NCBI GenBank assembly: GCA_013433145.1
Contig: CM024183.1
Location: 3,190,501 to 3,254,500, forward strand
DNA: 64,000 bases
From: Ascaris suum
Taxonomy: Eukaryota; Nematoda; Chromadorea; Rhabditida; Ascarididae
Direction of reading: 5' to 3'
In this document: positions 14,186 through 24,626 of the stretch, piece by piece
How the letters are laid out: every line of letters begins with the position of its first letter
Numbering within the stretch: position 1 is the first letter of the stretch
Position numbers and translations under genes: made by a program
Notes under the pieces: model-generated
What the model was told of the DNA's origin: nothing
Databases searched by the model: none
The model's input: the letters and a program-made list of their open reading frames with translations, nothing else

Positions 14186-16940
14186 CTTCGACGAGCTGCT
14201 GTAATTAAACACTGAATTATTACAACATCACAATCACTCCACCTAGTTTACGAAGATCGGACCATCCGTTGGAGCCGAAGAAAACGGCGACAAACGAACT
14301 TCTGGACTTCTTTGCAAGCAATGATAATAGAAGGAAATAAGTGGGAATATTGAAGCACGGAAGGAAAAAGATGGAGTGAGATGCAAGGTTTTTAAAGCAA
14401 TAGAGGATCGAAGGGATGGGGGATAGAAAAAGGGTTAACGATTTAGGATATTACATAAATACCACCAGTCCAATTACTACAATCCAGTGATACGATAAAG
14501 TCAACATGAAGGCGAATTTGACATGAACAAAATACAATGTACAAAGTGAACTTTCAAAAGCGATATCCATCAAACATAAAATAAGTGGGGAAGCGATCGA
14601 AAGCAGTGCATCTTTCGTTCATTTTTGGCACGATATGTGCCTTTGGATCTTGCATTTTTTTAAGGGATATGCCCATAGGATCAATTAGATTTACATATGA
14701 ACTAGCAAAAATTGTAAGAGATTTCAAATATTGCGTCCGTATTTCCGCTGATTTTTTAGATTGCATTAAAAAACCACAAACAGAATGCTCTCGAAAAGGA
14801 TCGATTTGCCCGGCTGCAGAAATTTATTGAAAATTGAACATTTCCACCATCTCCACCAAGTAGCTGCAAATATTTTTAAGTTGACAGGTAAAGTTGGAAG
14901 TTGGTAGAATCACTACATGGTGTGCATTACATTTCACAAATTTTTCAACTCTAGCTGTCGATATTCCATAAATTAAATTGTCAGACAAACGGACCGACAG
15001 ATATCGGCACTGATTTGGGCGCGACGATATCATGCCTTTTTATAAAATATTAGCCAATAAAACTACTGTGCTACTGTTTACAACACGGGCGGCAATTTGC
15101 CCTTGGCTTTTGCCCTGCATAAGGATCGGTACCTGAACGGAGGGCCTGTATACGACCGGCTACCTCAGGCTATATACTAGATCGGATCCTGTCGCAACAA
15201 GGGCCGACCTTAACCCAACCTTCCTCGGAACCGGTCCGTGATGTGGAGTGGAACTGCTTTGCAATTCTTATTAGAATAACTTCCGGTTTGTGTTACACCT
15301 GATGCGTTTTGTTACAAGTGGCGACCGGAACCCAGATTAACTCCGATCCTATGTCCTATGGATCGCAAATTATAAACGATAAAGCCAACCTTCATAATAA
15401 TTTTCTGCAATTAAAAAAATACGAAGAAAGTAATAAGAATCAAGGCAAAGGCGGGAGATTACGATAGGGAGTGTTAAAAATGGTTCCTCTTGCACAACAG
15501 TGTTGCCAAAACAGATACAAACAGGTAGAGAAGTGCGCCAAATGAACTGCCACGATATGCGTTCATGCATCCCACTCATATGACCAACCGATTCCATAAG
15601 TTATCAAAGAAAAATAAACCTATGATGACAGCTCCATACCTACAAAATGACTTCCCCCTCTCCCAAAATAATGCCTCCCTGCCCCCATAACATAATATCT
15701 TAAAACCACTCGCCGCCCATTTAGAAACCTCGATACGAATTCGTCCTCGGTGACCCGGTCGGCGTTAAATGGAATATACGGCTGATGTGAAACTTATGCA
15801 AATTCACTTCAAATTTAACAGGTCAACGTGAAATACGATTTAGATATGCTAGCCCATAGCCTAAATCACATCTATAAAGCTTTATTATTGCAGTCTCAAT
15901 GTCTATTGAGTTAGAAGTAGCGCATAGACGCTCACAGCCACACAGACACAACGTCACAACAATCTGAAACCGCAACAAAAAATGATAATCAAACACAAAT
16001 CTATGCACGCTAAATGCGACAAGAACTTCGTATATTCCTTTTTAAGGCTATAGTAAGTGCTCTCATCTTTTAATACGACGGTGAGAGCATTATCACCAAC
16101 ATTCATACAGCCCACAGGACTATTTCATAGACAATTACCGATGCACAAACATTCGTTGTGAAACCCTAGAATATTACAGCTGTAAGTCGCCACTGCGACA
16201 TCAATACATTGCATCACCTCCGAATGCAACCGTCGCTCATTCTCCTGGTTTCTTACTCGACCTGGAATGAACACGACTCGAAGGGAAGGTAACTTGCACG
16301 TGAGGTAAGTACTTCTTAACGTTATTTAGCCATTCTAGATTAGTGGCTCGAAACGAGTGCTCTTGATAGCCCCACCTTCTTTATGATTCCACATTTTACA
16401 AATTGGCTTCTTTGGCTAGAGTTGCGCACTTCAAATGACTGCTTTCACTGAAGGTTCCTTGCTTTGTAACCACTTGTGGTCGCCTGCCATGTAATTTGCA
16501 ATTCTTCGAATTGGGAGCATGTGGCCTTCGGGTTGCTTTTTCCTTCACAATCCTGACGGGTATGTGTCGGAGAGCAAGTGCTGCATGGAATCAAGCTATG
16601 ACAATGCAATTAACTATACGCTGAAAGCGTCGGTTGGCTTTTTTACCATCAAGCGAATTTGTAGTGACTATTATCGGTATGCTTATACGGGAAAGAAATA
16701 TACTGATGGAAACCTGGAACTGTCGAACTGAAGAATTCTTAACCGGTGCATATAACATCGCATGAAAGATCCATTCATGAAGAGCCACAGCAAGTTTAAT
16801 GCAACTTAAGAACGATTGGGTCATTTCATTAAACCATCGAGGGTCGTTTCATGAATTCAGTTCAGAACACAGTGTCACGAATGCACCAGAATAACGCATA
16901 AGATAATGCATAAGGCGACACTGAAATTTATGGCAATTGC
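14186..16940. other. Noncoding stretch upstream of PHB2
   Basis: This holds the PHB2 5' flank and probable promoter region. I see no gene. A GC-richer block at 15075-15333 looks like an LTR with a primer-binding site and is listed separately. The short frames, for example 16519-16731 on plus, lack motifs and splice context. Confidence 0.5.
15075..15333 (+). mobile_element. Candidate retrotransposon LTR plus primer-binding site
   Basis: The block starts TGTTTACAA and ends TTGTTACA at 15316, giving imperfect terminal inverted ends with the usual TG...CA. Two bases later, at 15319-15333, comes TGGCGACCGGAACCC. It begins with the TGG complementary to a tRNA CCA end and resembles arginine-tRNA primer sites of Gypsy elements. 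The block is clearly richer in G/C than its surroundings. No gag or pol follows, so it would be a truncated copy. No second LTR was found by eye, so this is tentative. Confidence 0.35.
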
Positions 16941-16945
16941 GCGTT

Positions 16946-17198
16946 CTTATAGAAAAGTTCTTGCTTTTGTCTCAGCTTATTAATGATTCTGATAGACCAT
17001 TCAGTGCTCTTTAAAATGTGCTTAGCCACTCTTCCCATATCTTGTTCCTTTATACACTTAGAGGCCTGATATATCGGTGACCATGTAATTTTAGTCAATT
17101 GCGCGTCACATAAGAAATTGATCTTATAGAAAAGTTCTGGTTTTTGTCTCAGCTTATTAATGATTCTGATAGAGCATTCAATGCTCTTTAAAATATGT
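16946..17198. repeat. Diverged direct duplication of about 75 bp
   Basis: The segments 16946-17020 and 17123-17198 are near-identical: both run from CTTATAGAAAAGTTCT through CAGCTTATTAATGATTCT to CTCTTTAAAAT. They differ at a handful of bases. Each is preceded by CAATTGCGCGT at a different distance, so the duplicated unit may originally have been about 177 bp. Confidence 0.85.
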
Positions 17199-17787
17199 TT
17201 GAAATTCGTCTTTCGAATTTTGTTTCCTTATGGTATATTTTCATATTTACTGCGACATTTCTACTGCCGATAGACCACCACCATGCCGCTTGCCGAGGAC
17301 GCGCGCGGTCTCTCTCCATCTCTCTCGTGCGCCTGCGCTTGTGGCAAAGTGCGTCGACGGACTGAATAATTAAGCGATAGGAAAAAAGGTTCTCTAAATT
17401 CATCGAAGGACCTGCTTAACATCACACCACCGTTAAAAGTGATTAGGGAAATTCGGTGGTTTGTTACAGCTATCATATGGAAAATAGAGTATTTACTTTA
17501 TATCGTTGTGTTGATTGTGCTGCTTAAAGAGCAAAGCATGTGGAATTGTCGCTTGCTCTCATTGAATATGTTTGTTGTTCTTTCGTCGATTTTTTTGGGC
17601 TTTATATTTCTGTTCGGATATGTTTTACGGCGTAAAAATTACATCGTACTAGGTAATTGTTTTTTTTTGGTCTCATTGTAGTTTCGTTTCAGTAACGTCC
17701 TTTACACCCTGAGACTGAAAATAACTTCCTTAAGATACTTCCTTTCTTCAGGCACTTCAATATAATTAGTATTTAACCAAGTGGATT

Positions 17788-17918
17788 GGGGGCATGATGG
17801 TGGTATATCCTCGCTACGTACTTGGGATCCTTCCCAAATGCAATGGGTGCAGCCTCCAGGTGGCGATCCACGGAAGGGCCTAGCGGGAAATTGCCGCTAT
17901 GGTCACTAATGCACCCCC
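17788..17918 (+). other. Hairpin-rich, possibly structured RNA segment at the LINE 5' side
   Basis: GGGGGCAT (17788-17795) can pair with ATGCACCCCC (17909-17918) with one bulged base. Inside lie two perfect 6-bp hairpins: TTGGGA/TCCCAA (17822-17827 with 17832-17837) and TAGCGG/CCGCTA (17881-17886 with 17894-17899). Related LINEs can carry self-cleaving or structured 5' UTRs. I could not match a ribozyme core, so the function is inference only. Confidence 0.4.
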
Positions 17919-18572
17919 ACTCACCGTTCTTCCTTCGTTTCCAATGTGCCTTTGAAGACGGTGAAATTTGTTTTTAGAAATAGAAATTTGTCGGAAGAGA
18001 ACATTGGAATGCTCCTCCTATCATTCAACTTCTTCAAGAGATCAGCATTGTCGGTTGAGAGTCGACAGTGTGATACTCTCTCCGGTAACCACCGCAGAAG
18101 CGTACGCTCAAGGCCATGGTTATGTGTTATGGCAGAACCACCGAATGTAAGAGTGCTCAACGAGAAGTTGGTTTGAGCTCTAACACGCTATGCCGGTCTG
18201 CTTCAGTTGTTGGCTGATAGTGAGCATTGGCCCTATTGAAAGCCTTGAAGGCTAATGATAGCCCTTTGCTTGTCGGTGGTTCTCGCAATTGGCGATTCCT
18301 TATCCCAAACTTTTGGAAAACACCAATGCTGAGAGAAATCAAACTGCCTATAACTCGAAGCGTGATGTCTAAAAAATACTTTTCGATGAAGTTAACCACC
18401 ATTTTCGCCGAAGCGACAGTCAAACAGTCATATTGGGCCAGCAACCCAGTAAAACAGGTTGTGGGGGCAAAAATACACCAACGGAAAGGAAGGAAACGTC
18501 GAGCACGGAAGGGACTTCTCTGGCCTCAAGGGGCCCCCAACCTGAACAGAGGGTGGCGCCTCCGTCCCTCAG

Positions 18573-19300
18573 TTGGAGGCTGGGCCTTTAGACGTCCACC
18601 TACCTGAAGGTCGAGAGGTAACGGAAAATAGGAGTGGTGGATTCCAGGGTAACCTAACGGAAGGCGGCGTTAGGTTCCTACGTCCACTGAGCATCCCGGT
18701 TCTCCTGCCATCACGACTGGGGGGTGCTCCCCGAACCCGAAACCCGGGGCAGCCGTTGGTATCAACGACTGACGATAACAATCCCGGAGCACGTCTCCCT
18801 GAAAGCGAACTATTAGTTAACAAGGGAGGCCCCGGAGACTTGAGAGGAGTTGCGAACCCGCAAGCAACTCAAATAAAAAGGGTCACTGGAGCGTTGAGGA
18901 AGAAATGATCTTAGCACACCTTTGTTCTGCGTACCCTCGTAACGTGAAGTGGAATGAAGTCATTGAAGCATACCAGCAAAGGTGTACGCCAAGGACGAAG
19001 GCTGCGCTAGCTGCCAAATGGGCTGCAATTAAGAAAAAACGCCTCACAGCTCGGCAGCGATCAACTTCCTCAGGTGCCCCACAGTGATCAGAAGGTGAAG
19101 AAGAGGCTGTAAGGGCTGATGATCCATCAGCGGAAGGAATCGAACACCCAAAAGATGAGCACGGAGAAGGATTTGACGATCCCAATGACCTTGGCATAGT
19201 CCCAAATCCGGTAACGGAGGCGGGAGAACGTGACATAAGTACGGAAACGGAATCAGTACCTAGTAATGGCAGACTACCCGCAACCTTCCGAAAGGCCTTT
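18573..19300 (+). pseudogene. LINE protein N-terminal fragment with Myb-like motif
   Basis: A Gly/Pro-rich open frame (18573-18908) shifts frame at its end into one reading VKWNEVIEAYQQRCTPRTKA, then LAAKWAAIKKKR (about 18950-19050). The spacing W..V...Y......PRTK..L..KW matches the Myb-like DNA-binding segment found N-terminal of the reverse transcriptase in NeSL/R2-type elements. A TGA at 19085 breaks it. Glu/Gly-rich sequence continues in other frames until LPATFRKAF at about 19270-19300, the last element-like residues before the insertion. Confidence 0.5.
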
Positions 19301-19691
19301 ATGGGTTAAGTTCTTATTAGTCTGCAACTTCTCTTTTACCTATTCTCCTACCTTTATATTTAGAACTCTATTTCACATACAAACTATAACACATTTTACT
19401 CTTTTCCAATCTTAATGGACTTTCATCGCTTCAGCGGTTCTTTCATTTCTTCACTTGAATTATATGGCGTATTGGTTTATCTGTTTTACACATTTTATAC
19501 AAATATTCCTCTATTACCCTTTTGATATTTGCGCTTTGAATTATTATCCCTCTAAGTCTGTCCCAAATATAGTATTATTTTGATAGACAAGTCTCCATAG
19601 GTTCTAAGTAAAAGTTCTTTATATTAACCCAAGTTAAGTTTAATATTACAAATTTGATAAGAGAGATTTTAAGACTACGAAATACGTATTG

Positions 19692-19813
19692 GAGGTAGTC
19701 TCTTGCTACCTCAAACGTGCAAAGGGCTAGTTTTTTGACTATCCCGTACTTGATTAGGGGTAGTTTTTTGGCTACCCCAAAAAACCAGACTTTGGGTATC
19801 CTTATAGTTACCC
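19692..19813. repeat. Four successive hairpins of the same design
   Basis: The arms, in order, are GAGGTAG/CTACCTC (19692-19698 with 19706-19712) and GGGCTAG/CTATCCC (19724-19730 with 19739-19745, one mismatch). Then come GGGGTAG/CTACCCC (19757-19763 with 19772-19778) and GGGTA/TACCC (within 19794-19813). The middle two share a TTTTTTG loop. The design is repeated but diverging at roughly 33-bp spacing. Confidence 0.75.
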
Positions 19814-20048
19814 AATCAGGGATTATTCAAGACCTATTGATCAAGGTGCCTGTACAATAATTAATCATTTAGTTATTGTATGTCTGGCTTGATAAATTTA
19901 GAGCATACTATATATACCATTATTTATTTAAACGTAAGTATAATAGATCCTATCTTAGGAATTATTATGTAGGCATAAGCAACGCATAAATTGATTACCT
20001 ATATTTCTAACATTTAACGTTATAGTGAATACAATTATGTAATTACAG

Positions 20049-20641
20049 ATGGAGCAGCTTAAAAAACAACTAAATAGTTTGAAGAAAAAGGTGGAAGAGC
20101 ACGAAGTAAGAATAATTGAAAACAGTAATCGAATTGAAGTCGATGAGCGAATTATAAGGCAAAACAATATTCGTGTGTATGCCTTCCAGTACACCAAATG
20201 CAAGATCTCACAAATAATCCAAACGGAACTAATGGTTTCGAAGTTATCACGCCTCGACAACTGTTTAACAAACTATGCGTAGACGGTATGGGTCTAGATA
20301 AAAATGATGTGGAGTCTATCATACTGTCAAAATGCCAATGGGTCACAAAGACAGCACAACCTTATATACTATTGCAATTTACTTCATCTGAGGACCTAAA
20401 AAAGTTCAATAAAGCGAAGTACAAAAAATAAATCGTATACACCACATAGACAAAGTATTCAAATCAGAACTGATCCAACCAGAATTCAGAGCAGTATTTA
20501 TAATAAGGCAGTCGCAACAGCACAGGACCTTAGATCACGCAATATTGTAGCTATGGCAGTAGAGGATAGAATCCGCATAGGTGTAAGACCTAATACGACT
20601 TGGTACAAATATGACGATGAGCTCATAAAACAAATGCTTCA
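20049..20641 (+). pseudogene. Coiled-coil reading frame resembling a LINE ORF1 / baculovirus FP-like protein, frameshifted
   Basis: The start MEQLKKQLNSLKKKVEEHEV is a clear coiled coil, followed by RQNNIRVY. The frame then shifts (near 20185) to one reading GFEVITPRQLFNKLCVDGMG, then ILLQFTSSEDLKKFNKAKYK. After TAA at 20429-20431 another shifted frame reads ATAQDLRSRN, then RIRIGVRPNTTWYKYDDELI, and ends in TGA near 20643. Coiled coil, a small alpha/beta domain and a C-terminal LR...I.v.....I.VRP pattern resemble L1-type ORF1p or FP25K-like domains of retroelements and large DNA viruses. I infer this from layout and cannot name the family. At least two frame breaks make it nonfunctional. Confidence 0.4.
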
Positions 20642-21008
20642 ATGACTAATGTAATATCACTGTCAATGCAATATTGTGCGAAAAAAGACAACTTTTGTCG
20701 ATATGTTTTTCATGATCTATATTGTGAACCACTATGGATATTTTGGTTAGCACCTGTTATGTACTTCGTTTTTCATTCATCGGCTATTAACGTGTAAAGA
20801 AAGGGGTCCACTTTAGGTGATAGAATTATCCTTCAGCAGTCTAAACCCTTAATATTTTGAGTTATTAGTTCTAGACATTTCATTTGTTCCTATATTTCGA
20901 ATTTCAGGCTCTAAGAACAATATAAAAAATTCAAAGAATTATGTATTTATTTATTATTGGGCATCAAAAATCTGTCATTGGGCACCAAAAATCTTTAATC
21001 GTACTCCC

Positions 21009-22490
21009 TTCAAGAAAGAGCCCAAAGAGTACCCTAAAGCTCTGCTTGAACTGGTGGATAAACTCATAAGCGAGGTCTGGAAACGACCCTTAGAAAGGAA
21101 TCAATCGTATATCGGTAGAGTGAACGCGCTAGTCTATGCAGCGGCTCGAACTGTGCACCAACTTTGGGCAGATGATCGAAGCCAAAAACGACGGAATACC
21201 TGTAACTGGTTCCGTAGGAAGGCTGGGGAAGAAGCGAAATATGAGAAGCTGATTCGATTAACTGCGCATGAAGTCGAACGGCGGCGTCAGAAAAGAGCAT
21301 CTACTGCGCGTGACCTGATTATCATTAAAGAGCTGGGTGAATCATGCGGTACGCTCAGTACGTCTATGTTGCTTAAACGGCTAGAGCAAGGAAAACAAGA
21401 GTTGACTCTTGTAAAGAACAGAATCTCGCTACGGGAGCAAGAAATGAGAAGGAAAATGCTCCGGAAGCGATTTGCGGAAAGGCCATCCTTGCAAGTCCTA
21501 ATCCGAAATGACAAATATGACGAAAAAATTAGCAAGCAACATAGCCGCGGCGACCGACCTGATACGAGTACTGTACTTAAATTTTGGAAGTCGGTCATCG
21601 GGAAGCCCAAGAATTTCGACGCTGATCAACTAGAGGAATTGCGAATGTGGCGAGAAAAGCAAAAAGCCGAATACCCAAGCGATGCTAAAATCTCAAAAGC
21701 GGAATTGATAAAAATTTAAGAGGAGGAGTTAAGGAATATCCGACCCTTTAAGGCAGCGGGACCCGACGAGCTGCAAGCGTGCTGGTGGAAGCATCTCCCC
21801 ACTGCTAGCAAGCTGCTAGGAAATACAGTAGGAGGATGGATGATAAGCGGGAAAAGTTCCTTCTAAATGGCTTATGAGAGGAACGACAATACTAATCCCA
21901 AAATAAGGCGACCTTAAGTTAGCACAAAATTATCCTCCCATCACCTGCTCAAACACTTATAACTGCAAGAAACCTTTCAAGTCACTTAGACAAGAGTGAA
22001 GCTGTTGCGGAGGTGCAGCGAGCTCTAAGGAAAAAGGAATGGGGATGCACCCACGCAATACTTTGAGACCGAGCGGCAACTACACATTCAATTTCGCAAA
22101 AAGTGCTTCCACTAGGCGTGGCTTGGCTTGACTTCAAAAAAGCTTTTGATTCCCTATCCCACTCGTATATACGTTGGATTCTTGACAGTGTTAATGCACT
22201 AAAAGCCATCATAGCAACATTCTCGAGGTTGATGGCCGGACGGGAGAGGTGTTACGAGATAAAGCGCGGGCGCATAGGAATCAGAAAATCCCCATCTGTG
22301 AAAATTCGTAATGGAATTTTTCAAGACAATGCGCTATCACCGCTACTCTTTATCTTATGCGTTTCATCGATCTCTTTCGCCCTACAAAAAGGAACGCAAC
22401 CGTACCAGTCAAGTACAGGTCGACTATCCGGTCAAGGGTTCTCACTAGGACACCAATTTTATGTTGATGACCTTAAACTCTAAGCTCCTA
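21009..22490 (+). pseudogene. LINE reverse transcriptase remnant
   Basis: The frame TPFKKEPKEYPKALLEL... runs open from about 21009 to a TAA at 21717-21719 as the basic pre-RT region. A shifted frame follows with EEELRNIRPFKAAGPDELQA, the first RT block, then TILIPK and NYPPITC, which recall RT block 1 (TILIPKKGD...NYRPITCLN). Next come DFKKAFDSLSH (block 3, first catalytic Asp) and GIFQDNALSPLLF (block 4; the usual Q-G-D is altered to Q-D-N). FYVDDLKL (block 5, both catalytic Asp kept) ends in a TAA where the family usually continues. YCRYLGIEQ and later basic sequence represent block 6 and the thumb. At least four frame breaks or stops make it inactive. Confidence 0.8.
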
Positions 22491-24053
22491 ACCGTCAAGA
22501 GCTAGCTAAAGCCTTAGATATCGTTGAGAAGATAAATCGAGCCGTACGACTGGAAATTAACGTTAACAAATGTGCGCAAGCTCAACGTATATCAGCACAG
22601 GAAAAACTGCAAACCGAAAAGCAATAGGAAGGCGATGTTTTAGGTGAAACACCCACCATAAGATTTCGACAATACTGTCGCTACCTCGGAATTGAACAAA
22701 GACTTTTGACTGCAAAGAAATGCTTTACATCGTTTAGAGGATAGTCTATTCAATAGAGCAGCTATTATTTTTCAAAGCGATCTTACCTGGCGACAAATGA
22801 TCCATGCCTACTCATCTATAGTGCTAGGAGGGCTCCGCTACGGCTACTTAAACACCAATGGAGCGGAAAAAATGCTAAAAGAAGCCTTAAAGCGAGCTCG
22901 AGATATCGCCTTGAGGATACGTAGGCTGCTAGTAGCATCGCGCTGCTGATTTCAAAAGAGCATAGTTGATCGTCTATACGTCAGTAGAGACTTTGGAGGA
23001 TATCGACTAAAAACAGTAGAATCTTTCCTCGAAGACACTTAGCAGCGACCTTTGCGTACTTAGCCCTTACACCAGGACTAGGACCACAATACCACCTTTT
23101 TGGATCTCTCGCAAATCACACCATTATCCGATGGGCAGAAAATTTTAGCAAAATATAACATCGAAATCCAAATGGACAGCGAACAAAGGCTGGTGAAGGT
23201 AGATGGCGATAATTTCAGCGAGCCAACACCGCTAATAAGATGTTTGAGTCTTAAAATGCAATAACTGCGTAATCAAAAATATTTCGAACAACGGAAAGAA
23301 GCACCCTTGGCTGGGCGGTTTCCTCCAAAGGCTGAAAGTGATTACCACCTGTCTTGCCTCTGGATTAAAAAAGGCACTACTAAGTGCAGTAAACCTCCCG
23401 AATGCCTTTACTGTCTAAGAGGGCAATCTTCTAGCGCGCGCTACTCCTGCCGGCGAAACGTTAGGGCAAAACACGTTATGTCGCCAATGCCAGAAAGACA
23501 TAGAACAGTAGCGCCTATCGTATCGAATTGCCCTAAATGGCTTATAAGCCTCTACGTCTATTACGCTCTTTGCGAGAAATATGTGCTACGTATAGTGCAC
23601 TATAGCAATCAAATCCCTGCTGCAGTCGAGAATGAAAAGGCGAAGTTATTATGGAACATGGAGATAAGAACACGAACCGTTATGTTCCATCGTAGGCCCG
23701 GTATCGTGGTTTTCGACAAACTGGGGCGGAGAATCGTAACTATCGAAGTTTCCATTGCGAGTATATATGGGATCCGACAACAACACAACTTCAAAATTAA
23801 CCGATATACAGTTAATTCGTCGGAACTGCCAGTTGAAACAAAGCTCCCATATCCACCAGGGCCCAATCTCGTAGGAGACCTGCGGGAAACTTATGGGGCA
23901 AAAACGTGTGGGGAACACCTGGCGGAAACCCGCGCATACCTTTCCGATATACTAGGTTGCCCTCCGTCGAAGTGCGAAGACGTCATCGAAAGAATGTCAC
24001 GTTCAGCCTTCATCGGCATCTCTCGAATTATGAAGGTTCACTTTTCGAGTTAA
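22491..24053 (+). pseudogene. LINE thumb, zinc knuckle and restriction-like endonuclease remnant
   Basis: Thumb-like sequence (LKEALKRARDIALRIRRL) is followed by broken frames. A frame then opens at 23307 and runs to TAA at 24051-24053. One frame shows TLCRQCQKDIE and the other VAPIVSNCPKWL, together the C..C...H...C zinc knuckle, so a frame shift cuts through it. The endonuclease follows: RRPGIVVFDKLGRRIVTIEV, then NFKINRY and LPYPPGPNLVGDL. Family members have PD at the position occupied here by PG, so the first catalytic aspartate of the PD-(D/E)xK site is lost, while the distal Glu of IEV remains. This matches NeSL-type endonucleases in layout. Confidence 0.75.
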
Positions 24054-24087
24054 TCGAATCTACTTGGACAGAGCAGGAGTGGGAAAA

Positions 24088-24235
24088 CGAGAGAGTTCAA
24101 GCTTCGTAAAGGAGCCGAAAATAAACTCGGGGCTGTGCCTCCCGAAAGAAGAGAGAGTTCAAATAACCTAGAGGCTATGGCTACGCCTCTTGGAAAAGAG
24201 AGAGTTCAATCAACATGAGGCTATGCCTCCGTGCT
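24088..24235 (+). repeat. Three tandem GAGAGAGTTCAA-plus-hairpin units in the LINE 3' UTR
   Basis: GAGAGTTCAA or GAGAGAGTTCAA occurs at 24091-24100, 24151-24162 and 24198-24209. Each copy is followed by a small hairpin: GGGGCTgtgCCTCCC-like at 24129-24143, GAGGC/GCCTC at 24171-24189, and GAGGC/GCCTC at 24217-24229. Spacing is uneven (about 60, then 47 bp). Such 3' UTR structure is a plausible recognition site for the element's own reverse transcriptase; that role is inference. Confidence 0.75.
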
Positions 24236-24626
24236 CATTGAAACGGGTAAACGGCGTCGCGTTCCAGAGGGCTGCTCACCATGGCGTGGATCTGCTGGAT
24301 AGAACTTGTGGAAGTGGGAACCATTCCATGATGATTAAATTGATCCCCGGTCGATGAAGCTACTCTTCATCTAACACCTCACCGAAGAACACCCGAGGGT
24401 CGTGACCTTTACCGATGGCGTAAGCCACCGGGGCTACTGCTGCGAGGTAGTAGCAGGATGCGAAATGACGCGCATGTATTTAGCCAAAAATATGTAAATA
24501 AATCATCAAACACTTTCATATTATAGATACAACTATATAAATGCACTCCCATGCATTATTTATTTATTAAATGATTTATTTCACAGTGAGCGGTTGTTTC
24601 TTCGAGTGGCGTGATTTAGTCGGAAG

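Larger units (their letters stand above)
19310..20955. mobile_element. Foreign AT-rich insertion splitting the LINE
   Basis: LINE-like coding sequence stops near 19300 and resumes near 20990 with TPFKKEPKEYPKALLEL, which normally follows closely on the Myb/linker part. The intervening DNA is far richer in A/T and carries its own coiled-coil reading frame (20049-20641) and a run of hairpins (19692-19813). No target-site duplication was found by eye and the type of insert is unknown. A 21-bp tandem repeat (ATTGGGCA.CAAAAATCT twice, 20956-20997) marks the right side. Confidence 0.5.
17781..24540 (+). mobile_element. Decayed LINE retrotransposon, NeSL/R2/R4-like (restriction-like endonuclease class)
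   Basis: Fragments of one protein appear in order on the plus strand. They are a Myb-like DNA-binding segment near 18905-19050, the pre-RT region at 21009-21720, and reverse transcriptase motifs at 21720-22490. A thumb region (22.5-23.0 kb), a zinc knuckle (about 23.35-23.5 kb) and a restriction-like endonuclease (23.65-23.95 kb) follow. Elements of this class encode all of these in a single protein and often target one genomic site, such as spliced-leader or rRNA genes. Frame shifts and stops break the frame many times, and about 1.6 kb of unrelated DNA lies between the Myb and pre-RT parts, so this is a dead copy. No spliced-leader or rRNA sequence was seen at either end. The outer limits are approximate. 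Confidence 0.8.

Noticed and set aside
17439..17681. 80-residue hydrophobic plus-strand frame
   Set aside because: It looks like a membrane peptide, but T-rich DNA gives such frames by chance. No promoter, homology or splice support.
17781..24540. CRISPR array or prokaryotic operon explanation for repeats and frames
   Set aside because: Repeats are few, unevenly spaced and lack spacers. The coding remnants are those of a eukaryotic LINE.
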